DNA of 5,335 bases from DAOUMF01 sp034411955 (GCA_034411955.1 DAOUMF010000140.1:1-5335); one strand, 5' to 3'. Shown: positions 1-5,335, numbered from the stretch's first letter. Translations and numbers: made by a program. The notes: a model not told the origin generated them from the sequence alone.

Positions 1-2
1 GC

Positions 3-905
3 CTGGACCTGAAGGTCTACATGGTCAAGGTCTCCTACCACCAGAAGCCCTACCGGCGGGTGATGATGGAGACCTGGGGCGCGCAGGTCGTCGCCTCTCC
101 CACCTCCGACACTCAGGCAGGACGGGCTATCCTCGAACAGGACCCCGAGTCACCGGGCTCCCTGGGCATCGCCATCTCCGAGGCGGCGGAGGACGCCGCC
201 ACTAAGGACGACACCAACTACTCCCTGGGCTCCGTCCTCAACCACGTCCTCCTCCACCAGACCGTCGTCGGCCAGGAAGCGATGAAACAGATGGAGATGG
301 CCGGCGACTACCCCGACGTCGTCATCGGCTGCATCGGGGGCGGCTCCAACTATGCCGGCCTCTGCCTCCCCTTCATGCGGGACCGCCTGCGGGGCGGCAA
401 GAGCGCACGCTTCGTCGCCGCCGAGCCGGAGGCCTGCCCCTCCGTCACCCGCGGCGAGTACGCCTACGATTTCGGTGACACGGCCGGGACTACGCCCCTC
501 CTCCAGATGCACACCCTCGGCCACACCTTCGTTCCGCCGGGCATCCACGCCGGCGGCCTCCGATACCACGGCATGGCCCCAATCATCTCCAAGCTCTGCG
601 CCGACGGCCACATGGAGGCGCGAGCCTTCCACCAGAACGCCGCTTTCCAGGCCGCCGTCCAGTTCGCCCGCGCCGAAGGCGTCATCCCCGCTCCGGAGAC
701 CGCCCACGCCGTCTGCTGTGCCGTGGACGAGGCCCTGGCCGCCCGCGAGGCCGGCGAGCAGCGTGTCATCCTCTTCAACTTCAGCGGCCACGGCCTCCTC
801 GACCTCGCCGCCTACGAGGCCTTCCTCGCCGGCAAACTGGAGGACTACGCCTACCCCGCCGAGAAGGTCAGGGAGGCCATGGCGAGCATACCGAAGGTTG
901 GCTGA
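3..905 (+). CDS. trpB: Tryptophan synthase beta chain, TrpB2 type (5'-truncated by window edge)
   Basis: This PLP enzyme condenses indole with L-serine to give L-tryptophan in the cytoplasm. The frame is open from base 3 (LDLKVYMVKVSYHQKPYRR), before the first ATG at 21, so the gene starts outside the window; 300 codons are visible, roughly the last two thirds of a TrpB2 protein. Visible family blocks are the glycine-rich phosphate-binding loop GCIGGGSNYAG (about 327-359), then EACPSVTRGEYAYDFGDTAG and LGHTFVPPGIHAGGLRYHG, and a C-terminal FNFSGHGLLDLAAYEAFLAG ending in LEDYAYP. The YDFGDTAG and IHAGGLRYHG blocks point to TrpB2 rather than the classical TrpA-partnered TrpB1. The catalytic lysine should lie upstream and cannot be checked. 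TrpB2 enzymes often work without a tight TrpA complex, sometimes in indole salvage. The stop is one base before trpS, suggesting co-transcription and coupled translation. Confidence 0.95.
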   Translation: MDLKVYMVKVSYHQKPYRRVMMETWGAQVVASPTSDTQAGRAILEQDPESPGSLGIAISEAAEDAATKDDTNYSLGSVLNHVLLHQTVVGQEAMKQMEMAGDYPDVVIGCIGGGSNYAGLCLPFMRDRLRGGKSARFVAAEPEACPSVTRGEYAYDFGDTAGTTPLLQMHTLGHTFVPPGIHAGGLRYHGMAPIISKLCADGHMEARAFHQNAAFQAAVQFARAEGVIPAPETAHAVCCAVDEALAAREAGEQRVILFNFSGHGLLDLAAYEAFLAGKLEDYAYPAEKVREAMASIPKVG

Positions 906-906
906 C

Positions 907-1947
907 ATGTCCGATTTCACCATCGACCCCCGCTGGAAGCGCATGCTCACCGGCGACCGGCCCACCGGGCCCCTCCACCTCGGCCACTACGTCGGCTCCC
1001 TCAAGATGCGTGTCGCTCTCCAGGACAAGCTCGACTGCTTCGTCCTCGTCGCCGACCTCCACGTCCTCACCACCCGCACTGAGGTCCTGGGCGAGATCGG
1101 CGACAACATCCGCGAGGTGGTCATGGACTACCTCTCCGTCGGCATCGACCCCAACAAGACCACCATCTACCTCCAGTCCATGGTGCCGGAGGTTCTGGAC
1201 CTCTTCTGGCTGTTCATGCCCCTGGTGAGCGTGCCCCGCGCCCCGCGCATCCCCACCCTCAAGGAGGTCGTGCGCGACCTCAAGCTGGAGACGGCGTCCA
1301 TGGCCCTCCTCTCCTACCCCATCCTTCAGGCCGCCGACATCCTCATGGTGAAGGGCGACGTGGTCCCCGTCAGTCGCGACCAGTCCTCCCACGTCGAGCT
1401 TACCCGCGAGATCGCCCGTCGCTTCAACGCAACCTATGCACCCATCTTCCCGGAACCGGACGCCCCCATCGGACCCATGCTCATCGGCACCGACGGCCAG
1501 GCCAAGGCCAGCAAGTCGATCGGCAACGTCATCATGCTCTCCGACGACCCCAAGACGGTGGAGGAGAGGGTTCGCTCCATGTACACCGACCCGGCCCGCA
1601 TCCGCGCCGACATCCCCGGTCGCGTCCAGGGCAACCCCCTGTTCGTATACCACGACGCCTTCAACGATGATCGCGATGAGGTTCAGGAGCTGAAGGAGCG
1701 CTACCGCAAGGGCAAGGTCGGCGACGTGGAGGTGAAGAAACGGCTGGCCCGCGCCATCAACCGCTTCCTGGACCCGATGCGGGAGCGGCGGGCCGCCTTC
1801 GTGGCCAAGCCCCGCCTCGTGGACGAGATCATCCGCGAGGGCTCGGCGCGGGCGCGGGATGAATGCCGCCTCACCCTGGCCCAGGCCCGCGAGGCCATGG
1901 ACCTCACCTACTTCCGTGACGCCGACACGGTGCAGGTAGGGGACTGA
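907..1947 (+). CDS. trpS: Tryptophanyl-tRNA synthetase (class I)
   Basis: This enzyme attaches tryptophan to tRNA-Trp using ATP. The 346-residue product has the class I Rossmann signatures: the HIGH motif as HLGH at residues 24-27 (within TGPLHLGHYVG), and the second signature as KASKS at residues 200-204 followed by IGN. Alanine replaces the usual Met of KMSKS. The blocks LTGDRPTG, HLGHYVGSL, SYPILQAADIL, VELTREIARRFN, SMYTDPARIR, and the C-terminal KERYRKGKVGDVEVKKRL and MRERRAAF match the TrpRS subfamily known from streptococci and clostridia rather than the E. coli or B. subtilis TrpRS type. Length is close to the usual 330-350. ATG 907 is chosen because it lies one base after the trpB stop; ATG 943 (residue 13, giving MLTGDRPTG) is a plausible alternative since family members commonly begin there. 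Its place between trpB and trpE ties tryptophan charging to tryptophan supply. Confidence 0.96.
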   Translation: MSDFTIDPRWKRMLTGDRPTGPLHLGHYVGSLKMRVALQDKLDCFVLVADLHVLTTRTEVLGEIGDNIREVVMDYLSVGIDPNKTTIYLQSMVPEVLDLFWLFMPLVSVPRAPRIPTLKEVVRDLKLETASMALLSYPILQAADILMVKGDVVPVSRDQSSHVELTREIARRFNATYAPIFPEPDAPIGPMLIGTDGQAKASKSIGNVIMLSDDPKTVEERVRSMYTDPARIRADIPGRVQGNPLFVYHDAFNDDRDEVQELKERYRKGKVGDVEVKKRLARAINRFLDPMRERRAAFVAKPRLVDEIIREGSARARDECRLTLAQAREAMDLTYFRDADTVQVGD

Positions 1948-1948
1948 G

Positions 1949-2125
1949 ATGGCAAACCAGCCACGAAATCACTCAGCGACTTGCCTCTATGTCGGGAGGC
2001 GTATGAGCAGTGTCATTCTGAGGAGCGAAGCGACGAAGAATCTGGCGGGGCACGCCAGCCAGACTCCATTCTCCAGCGGGGAGCCCCTCCCAAGATTCTT
2101 CTCCGCCTCCGTCGGATTAGAATGA
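1949..2125 (+). CDS. Small ORF crossing the repeat upstream of trpE; possible coupling ORF, function unknown
   Basis: A 58-codon frame starts at ATG 1949, one base after the trpS stop, behind a fair Shine-Dalgarno AGGGG (1938-1942, 6 bases upstream). From about residue 21 it is translated from the repeat element (SSVILRSEATKNL), and it ends at TGA 2123-2125. That stop overlaps, as ATGA, an ATG at 2122 that is in frame with trpE. The peptide (MANQPRNHSATCLYVGRR...SVGLE) resembles no protein I know. It has no Trp codon, so it is not a classical trp leader. It may be only a chance frame through a repeat, or it may carry ribosomes from trpS to trpE. The sequence supports the frame, its start signal and the overlap; a role for the peptide is not shown. 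Confidence 0.3.
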   Translation: MANQPRNHSATCLYVGRRMSSVILRSEATKNLAGHASQTPFSSGEPLPRFFSASVGLE

Positions 2126-2127
2126 CA
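2011..2127. repeat. Inverted-repeat intergenic element (copy A) just upstream of trpE
   Basis: The outer arms TGTCATTCT (2011-2019) and AGAATGACA (2119-2127) are perfect reverse complements over 9 bases. The inner arms GAAGAATCT (2035-2043) and AGATTCTTC (2093-2101) are a second perfect 9-base pair. The stretch between them in each arm pairs only partly, and the apex (2044-2092) is GC-rich. The 117-base unit could form a long imperfect hairpin in DNA or RNA. Sequences of the CATTCTGAG...GAAGAATCT type recur between genes in several bacterial groups and are often mistranslated as HSEERSDEES-like peptides; that is recollection, not a search. The right arm ends 15 bases before the preferred trpE ATG. 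There is no transposase here, so it would be a non-autonomous REP- or MITE-like unit. No U-run follows, so it is not an evident intrinsic terminator. Confidence 0.8.
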
Positions 2128-2142
2128 ACTGGGGCTCTCGCA

Positions 2143-3636
2143 ATGTACACTCCCTCCCTCTCTGACGTTCAAGCCCTCAAGGCGGCTCAGCCCGACGCCA
2201 ACCTGGCCCCCGTCTACCGCGACGTCGCCGCCGACCTGGAGACGCCCGTATCCGCCTTCCTCAAGGTTGCCCGCGGCGACCACTCGTTCCTCCTCGAGTC
2301 CGTGGAGGGCGGCGAGCGGCTGGCCCGCTACAGCTTCATCGGCACAGAGCCCTACCGCGTCCTCCGCTGCGGCCCCTACGCCCGCGCCGACGAGGGATCG
2401 GACCCCCTCCTGGAGATCGAGGGGGAGCTGTCGCGGTTCAGCCTCGCTCGCATCGAGAACGGCCTGCCCCGCTTCACCGGCGGCGCCGTCGGCTTCCTCG
2501 CCTACGAGGTCGCCCGCCACTTCGAGCCCCGCGTCCCCGTCCCCGACGCCGACCCGCAGGGCTACCCCGAAGCGCTGTTCATGTTCACCGACACCATCCT
2601 CGTGTTCGACCACCTCAAGCACACCATCAAGGTCGTCTCCCACTGCCGCCTCGACGGCGATGTGGAGGCCTCCTACCGACAGGCCTGCTGGCGCATCGAC
2701 GAGCTCGTCGAGCGCCTGGCCAGGCCTCTCCCCGCCGTCCCCTACCCCATCGAGCCGCCCCCTGTCCGCCAGCAGAGCGTGGTCTCCAACACCGAGAAGG
2801 AGGACTTCCTGCGCAAGGTGGAGCGCTGCCGCGACTACATCGTCGCCGGTGACATCTACCAGGTGCAGGTCTCCCAGCGCTTTCAGCGGCCCACCCACGC
2901 CCATCCCTTCTCCGTCTACCGCGCCCTGCGCACCGTCAACCCCTCGCCCTACATGTACTACCTGGCCATGGGCGATGCCCACATCATCGGCGCCTCGCCC
3001 GAGATGCTGGTGCGGGTCGAGGACGGACTCGTCGAGACCCACCCCATCGCTGGCACCCGCCGCCGGGGCCGCGAGCCCGAGGACGAGCGGCGCATGGAGG
3101 AGGAGCTCACCAGCGACGAGAAGGAGCGGGCCGAGCATATCATGCTCGTCGACCTCGCCCGCAACGATGTCGGCCGCATCGCCCAGCCGGGCACCGTCCG
3201 GGCGACCGAGCTCATGGCGGTCGAGAAGTACTCCCACGTGATGCACCTCGTCTCCCACGTCGTCGGCCGCCTGCGACCGGAGCTCACCTCCTACGATGCC
3301 CTGCGGGCCTGCTTCCCCGCCGGCACCGTGACGGGTGCGCCCAAGATCCGCGCCATGGAGATCATCGCCGAGCTGGAGAGCGACCGCCGTGGCCCCTATG
3401 CTGGCGCCGTCGGCTACTTCGACCTCTCCGGCAACCTCGACACCGCCATCACCATCCGCACCATCGTCATGAAGGACGGCGTCGCCCACGCCCAAGCCGC
3501 CGGCGGCATCGTTTACGATAGCGTGCCGGAGCTGGAGCACATGGAGTCGCAGAACAAGGCCCGCGCCATGCTGCGCGCCATCGACCGCGCCGAGCTGAGC
3601 GAGGAGACCGTCCCCACCGGCAGCCTGGGGTACTGA
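2143..3636 (+). CDS. trpE: Anthranilate synthase component I
   Basis: TrpE converts chorismate to anthranilate with ammonia supplied by TrpG, the committed step of tryptophan synthesis. From ATG 2143 the protein is 497 residues, normal for the family. The N-terminal domain holds LLES (50-53) and RYSFIGTEP, and NPSPYM lies at 266-271; LLES and NPSPYM form the tryptophan feedback pocket in studied TrpE enzymes, so the enzyme is probably feedback-inhibited. The chorismate-binding domain shows HPIAGTRRRG (from 300), VDLARNDVGR (from 336), GTVTGAPKIRAMEI (from 394), YFDLSGNLDTAI and AGGIVYDSVPELEHMES. The start is uncertain. ATG 2143 has only a weak GGGG (2131-2134) upstream. ATG 2122, inside the repeat arm, would add MTTGALA and overlaps the stop of the preceding small ORF. 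A longer open frame back to 1981 merely translates repeat DNA. trpG follows after 9 bases. Confidence 0.97.
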   Translation: MYTPSLSDVQALKAAQPDANLAPVYRDVAADLETPVSAFLKVARGDHSFLLESVEGGERLARYSFIGTEPYRVLRCGPYARADEGSDPLLEIEGELSRFSLARIENGLPRFTGGAVGFLAYEVARHFEPRVPVPDADPQGYPEALFMFTDTILVFDHLKHTIKVVSHCRLDGDVEASYRQACWRIDELVERLARPLPAVPYPIEPPPVRQQSVVSNTEKEDFLRKVERCRDYIVAGDIYQVQVSQRFQRPTHAHPFSVYRALRTVNPSPYMYYLAMGDAHIIGASPEMLVRVEDGLVETHPIAGTRRRGREPEDERRMEEELTSDEKERAEHIMLVDLARNDVGRIAQPGTVRATELMAVEKYSHVMHLVSHVVGRLRPELTSYDALRACFPAGTVTGAPKIRAMEIIAELESDRRGPYAGAVGYFDLSGNLDTAITIRTIVMKDGVAHAQAAGGIVYDSVPELEHMESQNKARAMLRAIDRAELSEETVPTGSLGY

Positions 3637-3645
3637 GGTGAGCCC

Positions 3646-4212
3646 GTGATCCTCCTCATTGATAACTACGACAGCTTCACCTACAACCTCTACCAGTACC
3701 TCTGCGAGCTCGGCGCCGAGGTGAGCGTCGTGCGCAACGACCAGGCCACCCTGGAGGAGATGGAGGCGATGGCCCCCGAGCGCATCGTCATCTCGCCCGG
3801 GCCCTGTACGCCGAAGGAGGCCGGCATCAGCGTCCCGCTGGTGCGTCACTTCGCGGGCAGGCTGCCGATATTGGGCGTCTGCCTCGGCCACCAGTGCGTC
3901 GGCGCGGCGTTCGGCGGCACCGTCGCTGGCGCCGGCGAGATCCTCCACGGCAAGACGTCGCTCATCCACCACCAGGGCGTCGGCGTCCTCCGCGGCCTCC
4001 CCAACCCCTTCGAGGCGATCCGCTACCACTCTCTGGCCATCCAGCGAGAGGACTTCCCCGACGACGAGCTGGAGATCACCGCCGAGTCCGACAGCGGCGT
4101 CATCATGGCTGTGCGCCACCGCCGTCACTCCATCGAGGGCGTGCAGTTCCACCCCGAGTCCATCCTCACCGCTGTCGGCCACGACGTCCTGCGCAACTTC
4201 CTGGAGATGTGA
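3646..4212 (+). CDS. trpG: Anthranilate synthase component II, glutamine amidotransferase
   Basis: TrpG releases ammonia from glutamine and passes it to TrpE. The 188-residue protein is a complete class I glutamine amidotransferase: N-terminal ILLIDNYDSFTYNLYQYL, the oxyanion-loop block ISPGPCTP (49-56), the nucleophile elbow GVCLGHQ with Cys79, RYHSLAI (126-132), and the catalytic His169 and Glu171 in VQFHPESI. The start is GTG 3646, giving the canonical N-terminus, with an AGGTGA ribosome site at 3636-3641. It lies 9 bases after trpE. PabA of folate synthesis is closely related and some bacteria share one subunit; the position directly after trpE and before trpD makes TrpG the main assignment, though dual use cannot be excluded. 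Confidence 0.96.
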   Translation: MILLIDNYDSFTYNLYQYLCELGAEVSVVRNDQATLEEMEAMAPERIVISPGPCTPKEAGISVPLVRHFAGRLPILGVCLGHQCVGAAFGGTVAGAGEILHGKTSLIHHQGVGVLRGLPNPFEAIRYHSLAIQREDFPDDELEITAESDSGVIMAVRHRRHSIEGVQFHPESILTAVGHDVLRNFLEM

Positions 4213-4214
4213 CG

Positions 4215-4814
4215 GTGGTCATCTTCCTCGTAGCCGATCGATGGGGCGATTTTGTGGAGTGGTTGGAGGGACATGAGCCGGCAGCGCAAGTTTTTGTGGC
4301 CTTAGCCGCCCTCTTGGTAACTGCTGCCCTGGTGTTCATCACATTCCGGTATGCCAAGAGCGCCGCCACGCACGCAGCGACCTCTGTTGTGATGGCGGAG
4401 GAAACGAGCCGACTGGCTCAAGCTACAAAAGAGATGGTGGATGCGACGTTGTGTCCCGTGATTGAGCAGCGAGTGGGAACAGACCGTCTCGGGGACAACC
4501 GGATGGTCAGGGTCGTGTACAAGAACACAGGGAACGGACCCGCTGTGAATATCGGATGGTATCTTCGCTATAGGGACGGTAGGGAGTGGGATGGCAATCG
4601 AAGGCGCGTTGGGATGAGCATCCGTGAGCCGGAGGGCACCGTTATTCTCCACGTCGATGAATCTCCTGATGGCAGCCTCCCCGTAGTCGTCGCTGAATAC
4701 GAGAGCGTGTTCGGTGTCCTTTGGCGGTCCACTTTGCCCGTCATTGAAGAGGACGGCAGATTGGGCAACGGGGAGCCGGAGATAAAGAGAATCGCTGAGC
4801 GGAGGCAGCCATGA
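4215..4814 (+). CDS. Uncharacterised single-pass membrane protein inside the trp operon
   Basis: I do not recognise a named family. From GTG 4215 the product is 199 residues. A short acidic and aromatic N-terminus (DRWGDFVEWLEGHE) precedes one hydrophobic helix at about residues 24-44 (AQVFVALAALLVTAALVFIT), then a basic RYAK, suggesting the C-terminal part is cytoplasmic. An Ala/Thr/Glu-rich helical stretch follows (50-78), then a probable beta-rich domain containing VRVVYKNTGNGPAVNIGWYL. Similar NTGxGPAxNI segments occur in many uncharacterised bacterial membrane proteins. GTG 4215 sits 8 bases after GGAG (4203-4206) and 2 bases after the trpG stop; a GTG at 4209 in the same frame is too close to that site. 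The first in-frame ATG lies after the membrane helix and would remove it. GC content is lower than in the trp genes (57-60% in three hand-counted 60-base lines, against 75-78% in two trpE lines), suggesting acquisition. Its stop overlaps the next ATG as ATGA. Confidence 0.75.
   Translation: MVIFLVADRWGDFVEWLEGHEPAAQVFVALAALLVTAALVFITFRYAKSAATHAATSVVMAEETSRLAQATKEMVDATLCPVIEQRVGTDRLGDNRMVRVVYKNTGNGPAVNIGWYLRYRDGREWDGNRRRVGMSIREPEGTVILHVDESPDGSLPVVVAEYESVFGVLWRSTLPVIEEDGRLGNGEPEIKRIAERRQP
4801..4805 (+). promoter_or_regulatory. Ribosome binding site of the broken trpD start
   Basis: GGAGG lies 5 bases before ATG 4811, inside the end of the membrane-protein gene. It is a strong site, so the truncated trpD frame should still be initiated, either directly or by ribosomes terminating at the overlapping TGA 4812-4814. 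Confidence 0.7.
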
Positions 4815-4861
4815 ACATCCGCGAAGCCATAGACGCCATCGTCACCCACGCCCGCTCCGTC
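4811..4861 (+). repeat. Direct repeat, copy 1 (trpD 5' end)
   Basis: It matches 4966-5016 at 47 of 51 bases, counted by hand. The mismatches fall at 4834, 4847, 4856 and 4859. Similarity upstream of the ATG is limited to a shared GGAGGC with different spacing, and downstream it stops abruptly where the repeat element begins. Confidence 0.93.
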
Positions 4862-4939
4862 TGTCGTTCTGAGCGGCGACAGCGCGCTGTCGCGGTAGAT
4901 CGCATCTTCGCGAAGGAATCTTGGGTGGGGCAAACCCCC
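4862..4939. repeat. Repeat element (copy B, partial) inserted in the duplicated trpD start
   Basis: It starts TGTCGTTCTGAG (4862-4873), one base different from the start of copy A (TGTCATTCTGAG, 2011-2022). It also has GAAGGAATCTTGGGTGGGGC (4912-4931), matching GAAGAATCTGGCGGGGC of copy A (2035-2051) with small gaps. About 30 extra bases with their own palindromes sit between these blocks. A GGGG-CAAA-CCCC mini-hairpin (4927-4938) follows. No right arm like AGAATGACA is present, so this copy looks truncated or belongs to a one-armed subtype. The right boundary is approximate. Confidence 0.65.
4876..4893. repeat. Perfect 18-base palindrome within repeat copy B
   Basis: GCGACAGCGCGCTGTCGC equals its own reverse complement. 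A second perfect palindrome, CTTCGCGAAG, lies at 4906-4915. Both sit in the stretch that copy A lacks. Such a site could be a protein-binding palindrome or the tip of a small hairpin; nothing in the sequence chooses between these. Confidence 0.7.
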
Positions 4940-4950
4940 GCACGGAGCAT

Positions 4951-4956
4951 GGGAGG
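4951..4956 (+). promoter_or_regulatory. Ribosome binding site of intact trpD
   Basis: GGGAGG ends 9 bases before ATG 4966. With the ATGA overlap from the upstream fragment, it supports initiation at 4966. Confidence 0.7.
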
Positions 4957-4965
4957 CGCAGTGAT

Positions 4966-5016
4966 ATGAACATCCGCGAAGCCATAGATGCCATCGTCAC
5001 CGACGCCCGCGCCCTC
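4966..5016 (+). repeat. Direct repeat, copy 2 (start of intact trpD)
   Basis: This is the partner of 4811-4861. It continues uninterrupted into the trpD reading frame, so it is the functional copy. The two copies lie 155 bases apart start to start, which is not a multiple of three, placing them in different frames. Confidence 0.93.
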
Positions 5017-5335
5017 ACCGAGGCCGAGGCCGCCGACGTCATGCGCGAGATCATGTCCGGCCAGGCCACCCACGCCCAGATCGGCGCCTTCCTCGTCGCC
5101 CTCCGACTCAAGGGCGAGACCGTGGACGAGATCACCGGCATGGCCCGCGTTATGCGGGAGCACGCCCTCACCGTCGATGCCCCCCAGACCGTTGTGGACA
5201 CCTGCGGTACCGGCGGCGACGCCTCCGGCACCTTCAACATCTCCACCGCCGCCGCCTTCGTGGTCGCTGCTGCCGGCGCCCCCGTCGCCAAGCACGGCAA
5301 CCGCGCCATGACCTCCGCCTGCGGCTCCGCCGACG
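4966..5335 (+). CDS. trpD: Anthranilate phosphoribosyltransferase (3'-truncated by window edge)
   Basis: TrpD transfers the phosphoribosyl group from PRPP to anthranilate, the step after TrpE/TrpG. The frame starts at ATG 4966 and runs off the right edge after 123 codons, about a third of the usual 330-350 residues. Residues 1-65 form the typical small helical N-terminal domain (IGAFLVALRLKGETVDEITG). The PRPP/Mg loop CGTGGD is at 80-85, followed by TFNISTAAAFVVAAAG (89-104) and KHGNR (109-113), then the start of the GSAD motif. All expected catalytic-loop residues in this part are present. The ATG is fixed by GGGAGG at 4951-4956 and by overlap with the stop of the truncated copy. The first 17 codons are duplicated upstream at 4811. 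trpC, trpF or other trp genes would be expected downstream. Confidence 0.96.
   Translation, partial: MNIREAIDAIVTDARALTEAEAADVMREIMSGQATHAQIGAFLVALRLKGETVDEITGMARVMREHALTVDAPQTVVDTCGTGGDASGTFNISTAAAFVVAAAGAPVAKHGNRAMTSACGSAD

Larger units (their letters stand above)
4811..4969 (+). pseudogene. Truncated trpD 5' copy fused to repeat DNA (52-codon ORF)
   Basis: The first 17 codons (MNIREAIDAIVTHARSV) copy the start of the intact trpD downstream, with D13H, A16S and L17V changes plus one silent change. From 4862 the frame runs into a repeat element (CRSERRQRAV...) and ends at TGA 4967-4969 after 52 codons, so no TrpD activity is possible. It begins in an ATGA overlap with the membrane gene's stop (4811-4814) and ends in an ATGA overlap with the intact trpD start (4966-4969). 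The frame has one Trp codon, at 4922. The likely history is that this was the original trpD start, then disrupted, with a second copy of the 5' end restoring the gene. It may now act only to hand ribosomes to trpD. The sequence shows the homology and overlaps; translation and a role are inferred. Confidence 0.75.

Noticed and set aside
352..906. Upstream extension of the trpS frame over trpB
   Set aside because: It is an out-of-frame P/S/R/T-rich shadow of trpB; TrpRS homology begins after 907.
2044..2127. Repeat copy A as an intrinsic terminator of trpS
   Set aside because: The hairpin is long and imperfect and its right arm is followed by ACTGGGGCTC rather than a T-run.
1981..2142. Extending trpE upstream to TTG 1981
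   Set aside because: The added residues (CHSEERSDEESGG...) are a translation of the repeat element, not part of the TrpE family N-terminus.
1948..2142. Classical trp leader peptide and attenuator before trpE
   Set aside because: The small ORF here has no Trp codons, and no GC hairpin followed by a U-run is visible. I also saw no convincing -35/-10 pair or T-box-like element.
1987..4182. 731-codon open frame on the minus strand across trpE and trpG
   Set aside because: It mirrors two certain genes, its translation is a low-complexity G/D/V/A-rich sequence typical of the antisense of C-ending codons, and it lacks recognisable motifs.
4741..5309. Minus-strand frames covering the trpD start region
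   Set aside because: They are antisense to trpD and the repeat; their internally duplicated peptides simply reflect the direct repeat.
4988..5311. 107-codon plus-strand frame at the right end
   Set aside because: It is a P/S-rich shadow of trpD, which is the recognisable frame starting at 4966.

Overview
The window carries part of a tryptophan biosynthesis and charging cluster, all on the + strand, from a GC-rich bacterium. Left to right it holds: the 3' part of a TrpB2-type tryptophan synthase beta gene (3-905, open at the left edge), tryptophanyl-tRNA synthetase trpS (907-1947), a 195-base gap filled mostly by an inverted-repeat element, anthranilate synthase component I trpE (2143-3636), component II trpG (3646-4212), an unrecognised single-pass membrane protein gene (4215-4814), a broken copy of the trpD start joined to a second repeat element (4811-4969), and the intact 5' part of trpD (4966 to the right edge). 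UGA acts as an ordinary stop throughout.

The strong C-ending codon bias, the TrpB2-type enzyme, and intergenic repeats of the CATTCTGAG...GAAGAATCT kind would suit a Chloroflexota (Dehalococcoidia-like) genome. This is a recollection-based guess at low confidence; no marker in the window settles it.

The genes are packed as one transcription unit. TrpE and TrpG convert chorismate plus glutamine to anthranilate, TrpD adds the phosphoribosyl group, TrpB makes tryptophan from indole and serine, and TrpS charges it onto tRNA-Trp. Most junctions are 1-9 bases or overlap: trpB/trpS 1 base, trpE/trpG 9, trpG/membrane gene 2, membrane gene/trpD fragment an ATGA overlap.

The unusual part is how two related repeat elements sit at the translation starts of trpE and trpD. 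Each is crossed by a short open frame that begins at or next to the upstream gene's stop (1949 and 4811). Each frame ends in an ATGA overlap with an in-frame start of the next trp gene (2122 and 4966). At trpD the first 17 codons are present twice, 47 of 51 bases identical, on either side of the element. A membrane-protein gene of visibly lower GC content lies between trpG and trpD. I saw no classical Trp-codon leader peptide or attenuator.
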